Assembly (NCBI RefSeq): GCF_028583425.1
Contig: NC_072798.1
Location: 13,146,501 to 13,210,500 of the forward strand
Direction of reading: 5' to 3'
DNA from: Eublepharis macularius
Lineage: Eukaryota > Chordata > Lepidosauria > Squamata > Eublepharidae
Length of the DNA: 64,000 bases
Under the pieces are notes generated by a model. That model was not told the origin of the DNA and made no database searches. It saw nothing but the letters and a program-made list of their open reading frames with translations. Shown here piece after piece: positions 33,362-42,944 of the stretch; within the stretch, counting starts at the first letter, position 1; each line of letters opens with the position of its first letter. The translations under genes were made by a program, and so were the position numbers.

Positions 33362-33590
33362 TTTTTTTTACTTCATTTATCTCCTCCCTTTCTCTGCAGA
33401 GAGGACCTCTCCTCACTTTATCTGCTCCTCATTTTATCCTCACAACAACCCTGTGAGGTAGGTTAGGCTGAGACTGCGTGGCCAGCCTAAGGTCATCCAA
33501 CAAACTTGCACAGCAGAGTTAAGGGTTCAAACTTGCATCTCCCAGATCCTAACTCAACATCAACCACTACAGCACACTGGATCTGGGCGT
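33362..33590 (-). repeat. SINE-C, reverse
   Basis: Shows tttatcctcacaacaacc, cctgtgaggtaggttagg, cagatcctaactcaac and accactacagcacactgg, in the order expected of a reversed SINE-C. Confidence 0.8.
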
Positions 33591-33953
33591 GAACTGAGTT
33601 TAAATAATATTCGGCTTAGTATATGCCGAGTTAATATATTTCCCAGGCAGCCAGCAAATCAAACAGATTTAAAGAAATAAAACCAACTGGTAGCAATAAC
33701 AGATGTAGACCGTATTTTAACAGCTGCAAAAACAAACCCGAAGTTACAAGCTTGAGAAACTACAACGACTTTAAACTGGTGCCTAAAAGACAATCAAGGT
33801 GGAGCCATATACGTGTCCCACAACTGCAGCACGGCCTCAGAAGCGGGCCTTGGGGGTCACCACCCATCTAACCTCTGACGGCAGAGGCATTTGGAGTCAG
33901 GCTGTTAGGTGGAAGTGAGCAGTTTCTAATCCCACAGGTAACAGATGGGACAT
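33591..33953. other. Intron, unassigned
   Basis: No recognised feature. Confidence 0.3.
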
Positions 33954-33956
33954 ATT

Positions 33957-34148
33957 GGCCGTTTTCACACTGCTCGCCTTCCCTCGCAACGACCCGGAAC
34001 ATCGCGCAAAAAACACAGAAGATCGCGTTTTCTCGTGTGATATTTGCACGACATCGTGCAAATCTCGCGCGAGAAAACACGATCTTCCGCGTTTTTTGCG
34101 CAATGTTCCGGGTCGTTGCGAGGGAAGGCGAGCAGTGTGAAAACGGCC
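33957..34148. mobile_element. FB-2 CpG-rich near-perfect palindrome
   Basis: A 192-bp element whose two 96-bp halves are reverse complements with roughly 10 differences, centred on the gcacgacatcgtgc region. Ends are ggccgttttcacac and gtgtgaaaacggcc. The 3-bp flank att is present on both sides (33954-33956 and 34149-34151). Most arm mismatches are CG against TG or CA, as expected from CpG decay. The mirrored open frames on both strands come from the palindrome and are not genes. Confidence 0.9.
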
Positions 34149-34151
34149 ATT

Positions 34152-34671
34152 CTTCTTTGTCCCGTTTTGTTTCCTTTGAAAATTTATCATGCATCTGGGC
34201 TTTTTAGACATTTTCTGCCTTACTTTTTATGGGGGCTGCACTTTGATTTCCTTCCACAATCTGCATCCTGTCAGTACTTCTGTTCTTTATGAGGTCTATT
34301 GTTCTCACTGCTATTTCCTCTTGCTCATCATGCCGCAGACAGCTGTGTCTTCCTTGCATCCCGGCACTTTGGGGAACTGCTACTCCAGCAGGGCTGCTTT
34401 CTCGTTTTAATTACCCTTTGTGAAATGCTGGATGCACAAAAAGATACCCACGTTCCACACAGGTGGGTCTCTCTCACGAGAGAGAAGGCACGCATCGCGT
34501 CTCTTTGATCGGCGAGCTACCAGGATTAGAACCTTGGATACATAAGCCCTTTCCAGACATTACCACTACACATACCCAGAGCCTACCAACCACGCATAGA
34601 TCCGCCCTATGGATGCATATTTACTATGTGCATAATAACATTAAAACATTCGCTTTATATACTGCCCTTCA
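34152..34671. other. Intron, ends in a SINE-B fragment
   Basis: 34640-34671 is the tail of a reversed SINE-B (cattcgctttatatac, tgcccttca). It is cut by the LINE-X insertion and resumes at 35239. The rest is unassigned. Confidence 0.5.
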
Positions 34672-35238
34672 GGTTTTATTTCTGCAGATACTACTAAATA
34701 TATTGCCGCTCCTGCAGCCTATTTTTACTTTCTTGAATCCAGTAACTCCAGAAGGGCATTTACTGTAGCTAGAAGTTCGACTCTACCCTCTGCCATTCTG
34801 GAAGGAAAGTTTAAAGCAGTCCCTTACTCTCTTAGGCTTTGCTCTTGTCCCCTAAGAGAAATTGACTCAATGGAGCACATCTTCTTTAACTGCCCAAGTC
34901 ACAGTAAAATTAGAGTGGAAACCATCAGTCCATTAGTAGAAAGATTCCTTGGAAGTTCAAATAAAATCAAACTTGATTATCTTTTGTATGATCGGAATCA
35001 CCAGACAACACGTCAAGTAGCAGGATTCTGTGCCCAGGTCTACAAGCAACGTAAATCACGTAAGGCAGACTGAATTTATTTTAACCTTTTAAACAACTAA
35101 TTTATGATGGTCTTATTTTTCTACTCTTATATTTATTCATCGTCCTTCTCCTGTATCCAGTCTCAACTGTTTTTAAACTGATTTGCAAATGGTTTTATAT
35201 GTGCTGGTCGCAGACTGTAATAATAAACGTGACTTGAC
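34672..35238 (+). mobile_element. LINE-X 3' end, inserted in a SINE-B
   Basis: A 5'-truncated non-LTR retrotransposon flanked by the 12-bp duplication tactgcccttca (34660-34671 and 35239-35250). This is target-primed insertion into a SINE-B tail. It ends in a 3' UTR with aataataaacgtgac. The coding part is described separately. Minus-strand relatives are at 55120-55900 and 56681-57070. The clade is unresolved (R4/Dong-like or Vingi-like are candidates). Confidence 0.8.
34755..35073 (+). pseudogene. LINE-X ORF2 C-terminus with Cys/His knuckle
   Basis: Reads LPSAILEGKFKAVPYSLRLC, then SCPLREIDSMEHIFFNCP: a C-x-C ... H-x4-C zinc-knuckle layout typical of the C-terminus of several non-LTR retrotransposon ORF2s. 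It continues with ISPLVERFLG and ends KQRKSRKAD-stop. The polymerase and endonuclease are absent, so it is a remnant. No in-frame break is seen in this part. Confidence 0.75.
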
Positions 35239-35250
35239 TACTGCCCTTCA

Positions 35251-35801
35251 AGACAACTGCATACAGTCATCTGGTGCACAAAAAAACGGACTACTGAATT
35301 ATTCGGGATTTGCCTTTATGTGCACTGAAGTTGTACAGGCATGGTAAATACTTGTATTATCCCTGTTCACACATGATAACTGAATGGTTCAGGAGGAACA
35401 TGAATAGCTCGTGCAATAGTCACATCTGAAAAGGGTTATAGTCACCAATACATGAGAACAATGAATGAACACACTGAAATTCTATGGCAAGTAATGGTCG
35501 AATGACAACTTTGTTATCATGGGGAGGCATTCTTTCTCCTTTTTTTTTTTTTTTTACAGATTTAAGTTTTAGGTATATAAAAATGTATATATGCAGAGTG
35601 GGGTGTGTGTGTCACACTTGCTCATGTCAAACAACTATGCTTAATTTTTCCAAGCTTGTGTGCATGGGTGATTTTTAAGGGTATCCTTCGTCCTTTCAGG
35701 TAGAGAAACAAAACCCTATTTGAAAAGAATCAGACACAATTGTTGAACATTCTTAACTATTAATCTACTTTAGTGATGTACCAGGAATCAGTTCTGTGCC
35801 A
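35251..35801. other. Intron, unassigned; possible 5' L1 scrap at the end
   Basis: A T-run is at 35542-35557. The last bases before the Helitron could join in frame with the L1 segment after it (see 36657), but the match is too short to be sure. Confidence 0.35.
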
Positions 35802-36656
35802 TCCTACTATATAAAAGGCGAACCGTGTTCTAGACAACTTACTTCCTACTCTGGTGCACCACCCAAGGGCAGTGCGGTAGAGGGAAGCCTGGAAGAGAGC
35901 ATGTCATGGTGGGAAGCCCAGGCTGGGATCAGGCGTGGAGCAGGTGGCAATGCCCACCCCCCACCTTCATCCAGCTGGCATCAGGAGCGGAGCAGGTGGC
36001 CATGCCCACGCCTCCAATTTCACCCAGCTGGGATCAGGTGTGGAGCAGGGGGCAATGCCCGTCCCCCTTCACCCAGCCTGGATCATGAGCAGAGCAGGTG
36101 GCATTGCCTGCTCCTCCTTCAACCCACTGGACTCAGGTGCAGAGCAGATGGCAATGCCTGCCCCTTTCACCTGAACAGAATCAGGCACAGAGCAGGAGAT
36201 AGTGCCCAACCCCCTTCACCCGACCGGGATCAGGCATGGAGCAGGTGGCAATGTCCACCCCCTCTTCATGCAGCCGGGAGCAGGCATGGAGCAGGCAGCA
36301 ATGCCCATCCCTCTCCACCCAGCCAGGGTTAGGCGTGGAGCAGGAGGCAATGCCTGCCCTTCCTTCACCCACCCAAGATCAGGAGCGGAGCAGGTGGCAA
36401 TGCCCACCCCTTCACCCAGTTGGAATCAGTTGTGGAGCAGGAGCTCCCCCCCTTCACCTGTCTAAGATCAGTAGCAGAGCAGGTGGCAATTCCTGCCCCT
36501 CTTTCACCCAGCTGGGATCAGGAGTGGAGCAGGTGGCAATATCTGCTGCCTTCACCTATCCGGGATCAGTCACAGAGGAGGAGGCAATGCCCGCCTGCCC
36601 ACCCTTCCCTTTCTAGAGCCCATTGTATTTTTTCTCACAATGGGCTTTGTTACTAG
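35802..36656 (+). mobile_element. Non-autonomous Helitron with internal minisatellite
   Basis: The 5' terminus is tcctactatataaaaggc, preceded by A (35801). The 3' terminus is CTAG at 36653-36656, followed by T (36657). Ten bases before the end is a perfect 10-bp hairpin, agcccattgt (36617-36626) with acaatgggct (36637-36646), and a 10-nt loop. TC start, sub-terminal hairpin, CTAG end, insertion between A and T, and no TIR or TSD are the Helitron hallmarks. There is no Rep/helicase frame. Most of the body is a tandem array. Confidence 0.9.
35920..36600. repeat. 49-bp minisatellite, about 14 units
   Basis: Units carry ggagcaggtggcaatgccc followed by a cccttcacccagctgggatc-type segment. Unit starts recur near 35937, 35991, 36040, 36090, 36139 and so on to 36570, with a mean period close to 48.7 bp. 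Because the period is not a multiple of three, several frames stay open in parallel. None is a gene. Confidence 0.92.
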
Positions 36657-37165
36657 TATGGAGTAAGTATAAACCAAGATTATCCTTGAAGACGCCATTG
36701 TGGATTTCACAAGAAGCCTTCCATAGGAAGGAAATGATAACTAAACAGGACTGGTTGACTTATGGAGACTTAGTAGCGTTTCTGGAAGAGGAGTGTAAAT
36801 TGAAGATAAGGGAAGAATTATTAGCGAAAGGTTACAAATGTCAATGGTTCTTTTATGTGCAATTGTTAGAAAGGTTTAAACTGGACAAAAAAGAATGGGG
36901 ATTTCAGCAAGAGAGGTCAGATTCTGAAAAAGAAATACATACAAGTGATGATCATATAATTAAGAAAATGTATAAACTGTTGCTGATATTTGATATGGAG
37001 GAAGAATCTGTCAAAGACTGTATGACAAAATGAGCAAAGAATTTTGGGTGTAATATACAAATGGATCGATGAGAAAATATGTGGGTTAAGGGCCTCAAAT
37101 TTACTTGTTTCGACTCTCAAGGAGAATATTCTATCAGTTTTTCAATAAAGATTTTGATTTTATTC
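36657..37165 (+). mobile_element. L1 LINE ORF2 fragment abutting the Helitron
   Basis: Starts at the Helitron's 3' boundary and runs through an ORF2 segment into a decayed stretch ending near ttcaataaagattttg. L1 coding sequence beginning exactly at the Helitron edge suggests the Helitron inserted within an L1 and that the 5' part has been lost or has diverged. Confidence 0.75.
36658..37033 (+). pseudogene. L1 ORF2 segment downstream of the RT
   Basis: Readable blocks are WSKYKPRLSLKTPLW, TKQDWLTYGDLVAFLEEE and YKCQWFFYVQLLERFKLDKK, then a stop after KDCMTK. These fit the L1 ORF2 region between the polymerase and the C-terminal domain. Only about 125 codons remain. Confidence 0.75.
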
Positions 37166-37909
37166 TGTCTTCTGCCTGCTTGTTTCTGGGTATCTCTGAT
37201 ATGAGGGCTAGGTCTGAGACCCTGGAATACATAGGCAGTATCCCATATTTCCCTCAGTTACATGTGCCTGTACTTGACAGGCTGAAAAGGGGAGGGATGC
37301 TCCAGTAGTCAAGGATCAGACTCTTTGAGTAACAATATGAGCAAAGAACTGGAAGCTTCATGCCTGCTGGAGCACTCAAGCATACAGCAATAAACTGTAC
37401 CAAGAGTACAGAGTAAAAGCAGTGATGGAAAAAAGAACAGCTTGCAGGAGAAAAGAGAGGTAAGAGAACCTTCTCCTGGGACTCATCCATCCTTTTACGC
37501 CTTACAATGAATACTGAACACTGTCCCCTTAATTGGAACATACAGTTATGAGGATAGACAGTTACTGAGATAAACAGTCACAAGAGGCAACTTCCAAATT
37601 CCCTCCTGAAGCCTTCCTCCAAGCTGGACCTTGGGCTGTGCTTATGCCACAAAATGTCTCACATTAACTTGACTCATCAGCCAGGTCAACCTCACGTCTG
37701 GTCTCATTTCATGAGGTCAACACAGGTATAAAAACAACGTAGAAGTATGACCAGCAATCTCCCTTCTTACCGAGTCCGTAAGTTACAATTGTTTTGTTAG
37801 AAGACAGTTCAATTCCCTGCTTGGCAAATACCTCATTTTGTTATACAACCCAAACTTGGTCTCCATCCATCAATGTCCCTCTCAAGGATTTTTTTTTTGG
37901 CCTCTACTT

Positions 37910-37997
37910 GCTTATCATTCCAACCCAAACAAGGCATTATGGTGGCCATGAACCCATAGGCATCGCTTGTACAGATGTTCCGACAGAGGAACTTGTC
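37910..37997. repeat. Direct repeat, copy 1
   Basis: Contains aaacaaggcattatggtggc and atcgcttgtacagatgttcc. It matches copy 2 about 655 bp downstream in the same orientation; the flanks differ. Confidence 0.7.
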
Positions 37998-38563
37998 GGA
38001 AGCCGCCGTTCTGTCTTTGCTCATTAATCTTTCATGTTTGACTTATTGAGAGGATTGCACTTGGTGTTTCATTGGTGAGATGTGTTCCCGCCCCTGAGGA
38101 GGTATTTTGAGGAAACAACAGGCAGTACTGCTGGCCCTGGTTGTTGGGCAGCCAGGCTCGTCCTCTGGACGTTTGCTTCTGCAACACTCCTCACATCTGC
38201 TCAAGATCAAATGGAAAGACAATTACTGGCTTGACTATACAGAATAACTTTTCACTTACGAGTTTACTCTTCTTTGTTTGACCTTCGTTGGAACCTATGT
38301 ATTTGGTGGACTTTACTTGCTTCTGTAGAACAGCTTAATTTGGGTGATTGTATATTTTGATTCATGCTTTGACTATGCCTGGTGAATGTATGTTTTGATT
38401 TATGCTTTGATTATGCTTGTCTGAGTTCCACTTTTCATGGTGTTTAAAATATTATAGTTTAGTGATTTAATACATTTGACTGGCAACTTCATTATTTGTT
38501 TTCCCCTACATACAGTTTGTTCTGTTCTTTGTTTCTTGATAGGAAGAGGAGCCTCTATATATC

Positions 38564-38650
38564 TTGCTATCATTCCAAGCCAAACAAGGCATTATGGTGG
38601 CCACAAACCCGTACGCATCGCTTGTACAGATGTTCCGACAGAGGAGCTTG
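38564..38650. repeat. Direct repeat, copy 2
   Basis: Same sequence as copy 1 with scattered substitutions and a one-base gap near its start. Unrelated flanks argue for a dispersed element rather than a large tandem duplication. Confidence 0.7.
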
Positions 38651-38817
38651 GGGGCCAAGAACAGTACACCCAGCCGCAATGCCCCCCCTCTCTCCATGCA
38701 TTCATTCTGTGTCATCTGGACAGACCGGTTAGCCGCACATAGCAAGCAGTAGCAGCCTTGCGCCCATTGCAAGATTCCTCTTCCTGGTTTAGTAGGCTTC
38801 AGATGAACCTTGCAAAT

Positions 38818-39005
38818 AGGGTCGCCAGTCGGCTTGAGACATTTCTGGAGATGGGGGGGGGGGGGTAGCTGGGCATGGTGGAGGTTGGGGAGGGAGATCA
38901 GCAGTGATGTGATGCTGTACAGCCCACGCTCCAAAGCTGCCATTTCCTTCATACTGTGTAGTACAGGGATCAGCTATAATTCTGGGACAACTCCAGGCTC
39001 CATTT
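38818..39005 (-). mobile_element. hAT-3 diverged copy
   Basis: Reverse orientation: gtcgccagtcggc, then tggaggttggggagggagatc, ctccaaagctgccatttcc and ataattctgggacaactcc. A G-run lies at 38856-38867. The ends are eroded. Confidence 0.6.
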
Positions 39006-39244
39006 TAAGACTGGTCACTCCAGTTGCAAAAGTCAAGAGTGTATCTACAGTGACATCAGCTACAGGCATGGAAGTTGCTTCCATGTGGAGTACTTCCTTG
39101 CTGGATCAGGACAGCTTTGTTGTCCAATAAAATTATAGCAAGAAGTAATTTTCTCTTACTTCCCCTTCATTCCCCACCACTTATAACTCATCAAGCTAGC
39201 ATCAAGATAGAACATGGAGTTCTTCTGGAATATCTATTCAAAGA

Positions 39245-39450
39245 AATAAAGAGTCCAGTAGTACCTTTAAGACTAACCAACTTTATTGTAGCATAAGCCT
39301 TTGAGAACCACAACTCTCTTCATCAGATGCAACAAGAGAGCTGTGGTTTTCGAAAGCTCATACTACAATAAAGTTGGTTAGTCTTAAAGGTGCTACCGGA
39401 CTCTTTACTATTTTGCAACTACAGACTAACATGGCTAACTCTACATTTTG
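39245..39450. repeat. IR-1 fold-back repeat, subtype
   Basis: Left arm agagtccagtagtaccttta and gactaaccaactttattgt. Right arm acaataaagttggttagtc and taaaggtgctaccggactct. The centre is gagaaccacaactctcttca with its inverse. Same plan as 32978 but a distinct arm sequence. Confidence 0.75.
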
Positions 39451-39469
39451 CATCCACATCCAAAGAAGG

Positions 39470-39915
39470 GAGTTGTCACTCTTGAAAGCTTAAACACTGA
39501 AAATTCTGTTGGTCTCTAAGAGCTAAGCTACAAGAGATGAATTATACAAGGAGGAGCACGTGAAGGGAGTCTCAATGTTAGCTGGGAAGCTGAGTGTTAA
39601 AAGACATCAGAAAGCTTTGTCAATTTCCCTTCTTTACAGACCCAGGGAGATCACTACGCAGAAGGTTTATTTCCTCTTCACCTCTTAGAGGGGGAGGTGA
39701 AACTGACAGAGCCTTCTGGAGGCAAAGAGGAAACTAACAAACCCTCTGAGCAGTTCTCCCTGGCTCTGTAGAGAATGGGAAATTGATAAAACCGTCTGAC
39801 CTCTTTTAAAACAGCTTCCCGGCTAACATTGCAACTCCTTTCACGTGCTCCTGCTCATGTAATTCGTCTCTTGTAGCTTGGCTCTAAGGTGCCACATGAC
39901 TCAAATCCAACTGCT
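39470..39915 (+). repeat. IR-1 fragment interrupted by FB-1
   Basis: Left piece: ctcttgaaagctt then gttggtctctaa (to 39519). Right piece: aaggtgccacatgactcaaatcc after 39885. Joined without the FB-1 element and one copy of taa, it matches the arm of the 32978 repeat, giving the original empty site. Confidence 0.8.
39520..39884. mobile_element. FB-1 fold-back element, 3-bp TSD
   Basis: Ends gagctaagctacaagagatg and ctcttgtagcttggctc are inverted repeats, flanked by taa at 39517-39519 and 39885-39887. The inside is itself a nested inverted repeat of acagagcc, gaggtgaaactgacagagc and gaggaaactaacaaacc words. No coding capacity. The interrupted IR-1 confirms both ends and the 3-bp duplication. 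Confidence 0.9.
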
Positions 39916-40040
39916 CTCCAGTCTACAAAGATCAGTCCCCCTGGAGGAAAGGGCAGCTTGGGCTCCGTAGTATCACATTCCCTCTCAGCTCCTTCCTCAA
40001 ATCTGCAGCAACCTCCCGAGCCAAATTTGGAAACCCTATA
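39905..40040 (+). mobile_element. hAT-3 partial copy
   Basis: Contains agtctacaaagatcagtccc, cctggaggaaagggcagctt and the terminal-like ttggaaaccctata. The 5' third is missing. Confidence 0.5.
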
Positions 40041-40379
40041 TCCCTGTGTCGGGCCAAAATCAAAAGCCATCCCAAACACAAAAACAAAGCGAAAGGGGGA
40101 AGAAAGGAAAGGGCAGAAAGAAGGAAATGCCATTGCCACCTTTCTCCAAATAATAAAGGAGATGAGACATGGTTGTATCTCTCTCTTTAGCCACAGCTGC
40201 AGAGGCACAGGGAACTAGAATGCGATATTCAGGGTCCCTGGTTGGAGGACTATGATGATCAATGCTTATTTTAACTGCATTAACTGTACACATTCGTGGT
40301 GTTTGGGGCAACTGAGGCCGGCAGCAAACTGAGGGCTGGGCTCCATTCAGACAGAGGCACCCTTTGCAGAATTGTTGTA
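40041..40379. other. Intron, unassigned
   Basis: No recognised feature. A purine-rich run at 40080-40125 explains open frames. Confidence 0.35.
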
Positions 40380-40480
40380 TGCGTAAAGTGCCATGAAGTT
40401 GCAGCCAGCTTATGGTGACCCCTGCTGGAGTCTCCAAAGCAAAAGTCTAGCAGAGGTGGGTTTGCCGTTGCTCCAGGGGT
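40380..40480 (-). repeat. BovB-like tail / 5S-SINE body fragment
   Basis: Reads cgtaaagtgccatgaagttg, gcttatggtgacccctgc and gtgggtttgccgttgctcc, the same order as the left part of the reversed 5S-SINE at 58150. Confidence 0.6.
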
Positions 40481-40824
40481 CAAAGCAGAGGGCTGGAGGA
40501 AGCAGGATATCTAATTCTCGTGTGCACGCTTTGCACGATGTGCATACACTCCTGAGCTCTCCCATCCCCCATCCCGAGCTGGTTTCAGTGTGCTCAGCAT
40601 TTCCTCTGTTCTGCTAGAAAACAATGGCATTTCCAGCGCAATGGAGGAAACGCCAGGAGCACCGAAGCCAGTTCAGTGGGATGGGGAAGCGCGCGCACAG
40701 ACTTCTCCCCCTGTGCCCTTCCCTCCGCTGGCCAGGTAAGCAGGTCTGGGGGGCAGCAGGTGGAGGCCCCCCACCCTGCGCTGGGGTATGGCAAGCCTAG
40801 CACGGCCTACCTCAGTGTACTGAC
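40481..40824. other. Intron, unassigned
   Basis: No recognised feature. Confidence 0.3.
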
Positions 40825-40827
40825 TTC

Positions 40828-40945
40828 GGGCCAAGCTACAAGTGACGAATGACACTTGAATGGCAAGTGGATTGTGTGGAGGGCAAGTGAACAGGGAGGA
40901 ATACACCTGCCGTTCAAGTGTCATTCGTCACTTGTAGCTTGGCCC
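40828..40945. mobile_element. FB-1 short copy, 3-bp TSD
   Basis: Ends gggccaagctacaagtgacg and cgtcacttgtagcttggccc are perfect inverses. ttc flanks on both sides (40825-40827, 40946-40948). At 118 bp it is the smallest FB-1 here, and the outer 30 bp of each end form a near-perfect stem. Confidence 0.9.
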
Positions 40946-41060
40946 TTCCTTGGAAGTCTCCCATCCAATTACGAAACCAAAGCCGAACCTGCTTAGCTTC
41001 TTAGATCTGATGAGACTGGGCTTTGTTGGCCTATCTAGGTCAGGTCCCATCTATACTATG
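40946..41060 (-). repeat. 5S-SINE head, reverse, truncated
   Basis: Shows tggaagtctcccatccaatt, aacctgcttagcttcttaga and tctgatgagactgggc, the reverse of the 5S promoter region. FB-1 sits directly against its left side. Confidence 0.75.
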
Positions 41061-41119
41061 GGGATAAAAATACTGGCTTATCTTAAAGGTCTGTATAAAG
41101 ACTACAGCAAGATAACGTA

Positions 41120-41510
41120 TACAAGAGCTTTCCTGGATCAAACCAATGGGGCTCTCTGATAAAGGATCCAGTTTCCCAACGTGGCCCACCAGATGTCCCT
41201 TAAGGCCCACAAATAGGGGCAACCGAGGCCAAAGACTTTCGCTGTTGTTCTCTAGCATCCCGCGTTCATCCTGTCCCCGAACACTGAGGTTCGGTTGGCT
41301 AATAGTCAATAGACCTCTTCTCCCTGAAGATGTCTGTTTCCCTTTTGTAGGGGTTGTGCAATCTCTCCTAATGAATCTGCTCCTTATCAACTTCATTGGA
41401 TGCCTCGAGTTCCAGTTTTTGGAAGAAGGAGAAAAGTTTTCTGTTTGCTTTCTCAACCCCATGCATTGTTTTATAAATGTCTACCACAATCTCCCGTGAA
41501 ACATTTTTTT
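41120..41510 (-). mobile_element. CR1-like LINE 3' fragment
   Basis: Reverse-oriented: cctggatcaaaccaatgggg, tttcccaacgtggcccacc, aatagacctcttctccctg, and tttataaatgtctaccac at the far end. A non-coding 3' UTR region. Confidence 0.6.
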
Positions 41511-41529
41511 CCTAATCCCCAAAGCCTCC

Positions 41530-42125
41530 ACTTTCTTAATTATTTCTTATAGGGAACCCAAAGCGGTTTACATCACCCTCCCCTTCTCCACGGTATCCTC
41601 ATAACAATAACCCTGTGAGGTAGGTCAGGCTGTGAAAAGAGTATCCAGCCCAAGGTCACCCAGCAAGCTTCTGTGTCAGGATGGGGATTTGAGAGCCAAG
41701 AGACAAGAGACAAGTTACACGAGGAGAAGCACGTGAAGGAAGTCGCAATGTTAGCCGGGAAGCTGAGTTTTAAAAGAGATGGGAAGGCTTTGTCAATGTC
41801 CCCTCTCCACAGAAGCAGGGAAGATTGGTTCTTAGAGGGTTTGTTAATTTCCTCTTTGCCTCCTGAAGGCTCTGTCAGTTTCACCTCCCCTTCTAAGAGG
41901 CAAAGAGGAAATTAACAAACCCTCTGAGCAGCACCTCCCTGCCTCTGTAGAGAGGGGAAATTGACAAAGCCTTCCAACCTCTTTTAAAACTCAGCTTCCC
42001 GGCTAACATTGCGACTCCCTTCACGTGCTCCTCCTCATGTAATTCATCTCTTGTAGCTTAGCTCTGAGTCTGGTCTCCGAGATTCTAGTCCGACACTCAA
42101 ACCACTGCATCACACTGGTTTTCAT
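41530..42125 (-). repeat. SINE-C interrupted by FB-1
   Basis: Left part to 41692: ccctgtgaggtaggtcaggc, ccaaggtcacccagcaagc, gtcaggatggggattt. Right part from 42065: gtctggtctccgagattcta and aaccactgcatcacactgg. Joining after removal of FB-1 and one tga restores the tRNA-SINE, including its box B region. Confidence 0.85.
41693..42064. mobile_element. FB-1 fold-back element inside SINE-C
   Basis: Ends gagccaagagacaag and ctcttgtagcttagctc, flanked by tga at 41690-41692 and 42065-42067. The interior is very close to the 39520 copy: cgcaatgttagccgggaagc / gcttcccggctaacattgcg. Recent enough that arms still pair well. Confidence 0.9.
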
Positions 42126-42564
42126 GGAGGAGGAGGTATACAACTCCTGTTTATCTATTAATTTCAATATTATCATGCAATGTCATTTTTTCCCCCTCCT
42201 TTGAAAGGTTCTTTGTTAATTTAACACTCCAGGGAGCCTTTCTTTTTGAATGGAAAGCCTTCCCTGCAGACTTAGTTAAAGGGAATCCTTGGATGGGTCA
42301 GCCGAGGACACAATCGTTACTGAAAGTATATATCATTGCCAAGAGATGAGTGGATTTTTCATGATGAGCTAAGCTCTCTTTGATTACTGTCATTAGATGA
42401 GAGGGAAGAAAAAGAGCAGATCTTTAAAGTTTATAGGCTCTGCGTAAAGAGGTCCTTTGTTCTTCTTGCTTTCAAAGCCATGCAAGATATTTATTTATTT
42501 AATTGAATTTATATTCTGCTCTCCCCACAAGCAGGCTCAGAGCGAATCGCAACAATATAATGAA
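42126..42564. other. Intron, mostly unassigned
   Basis: 42488-42550 (tatttatttatttaattg, tattctgctctccccacaag) looks like a LINE or SINE-C tail remnant. Confidence 0.35.
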
Positions 42565-42820
42565 TTCAATAATAAAACAACAACATTTTATTTATATACC
42601 ACCCTTCAGGACAACTTAACACCCACTCAGAGCGGTTTACAAAGTGTGCTATTATTATCCTCACAACAATCACCCTGTAAGGTGGGTGGTACTGAGAGAG
42701 CTCTGAAAGAGCTGTGACTGACCCAAGGTCATCCAGCTTCAAGCAGAAGAGTGGGGAATCAAACCTGGTTTTCCAAATTAGAGTCCTGCTGCTCTTAACC
42801 ACTATACCAAACTGGCTCTT
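42565..42820 (-). repeat. SINE-B, reverse
   Basis: Runs from aacaacattttatttatata and ccacccttcaggacaac to taaccactataccaaactgg. A second copy in the same orientation starts only 120 bp further on. Confidence 0.85.
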
Positions 42821-42944
42821 CAAATATTACTATCACACATACTGGGAGCCTATCAGCTATGCTTATTAACTACTGTCAGCGCACTATCTGAGATGAATGG
42901 GAGAGCCCACTGCCCCATTTCAGAATGCAGGGGCAGGATAATAA

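Larger units (their letters stand above)
37166..38817. other. Intron with a 90-bp direct repeat
   Basis: Mostly unassigned. Segments at about 37910-37997 and 38564-38650 are close to 90% identical. A local duplication of a gattcatgctttgactatg-like unit lies at 38349-38425. No exon seen. Confidence 0.4.

Noticed and set aside
33868..34211. Mirror-image frames on both strands
   Set aside because: The region is a near-perfect palindrome, so the same peptide appears on both strands.
35920..36600. CRISPR-like regular repeats
   Set aside because: Units are contiguous imperfect tandem repeats without unique spacers, in vertebrate DNA.
35796..36616. Several long plus-strand frames up to 178 codons
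   Set aside because: The 49-bp minisatellite period is not a multiple of three, so stop-free units keep all frames open. No domain or splice context.
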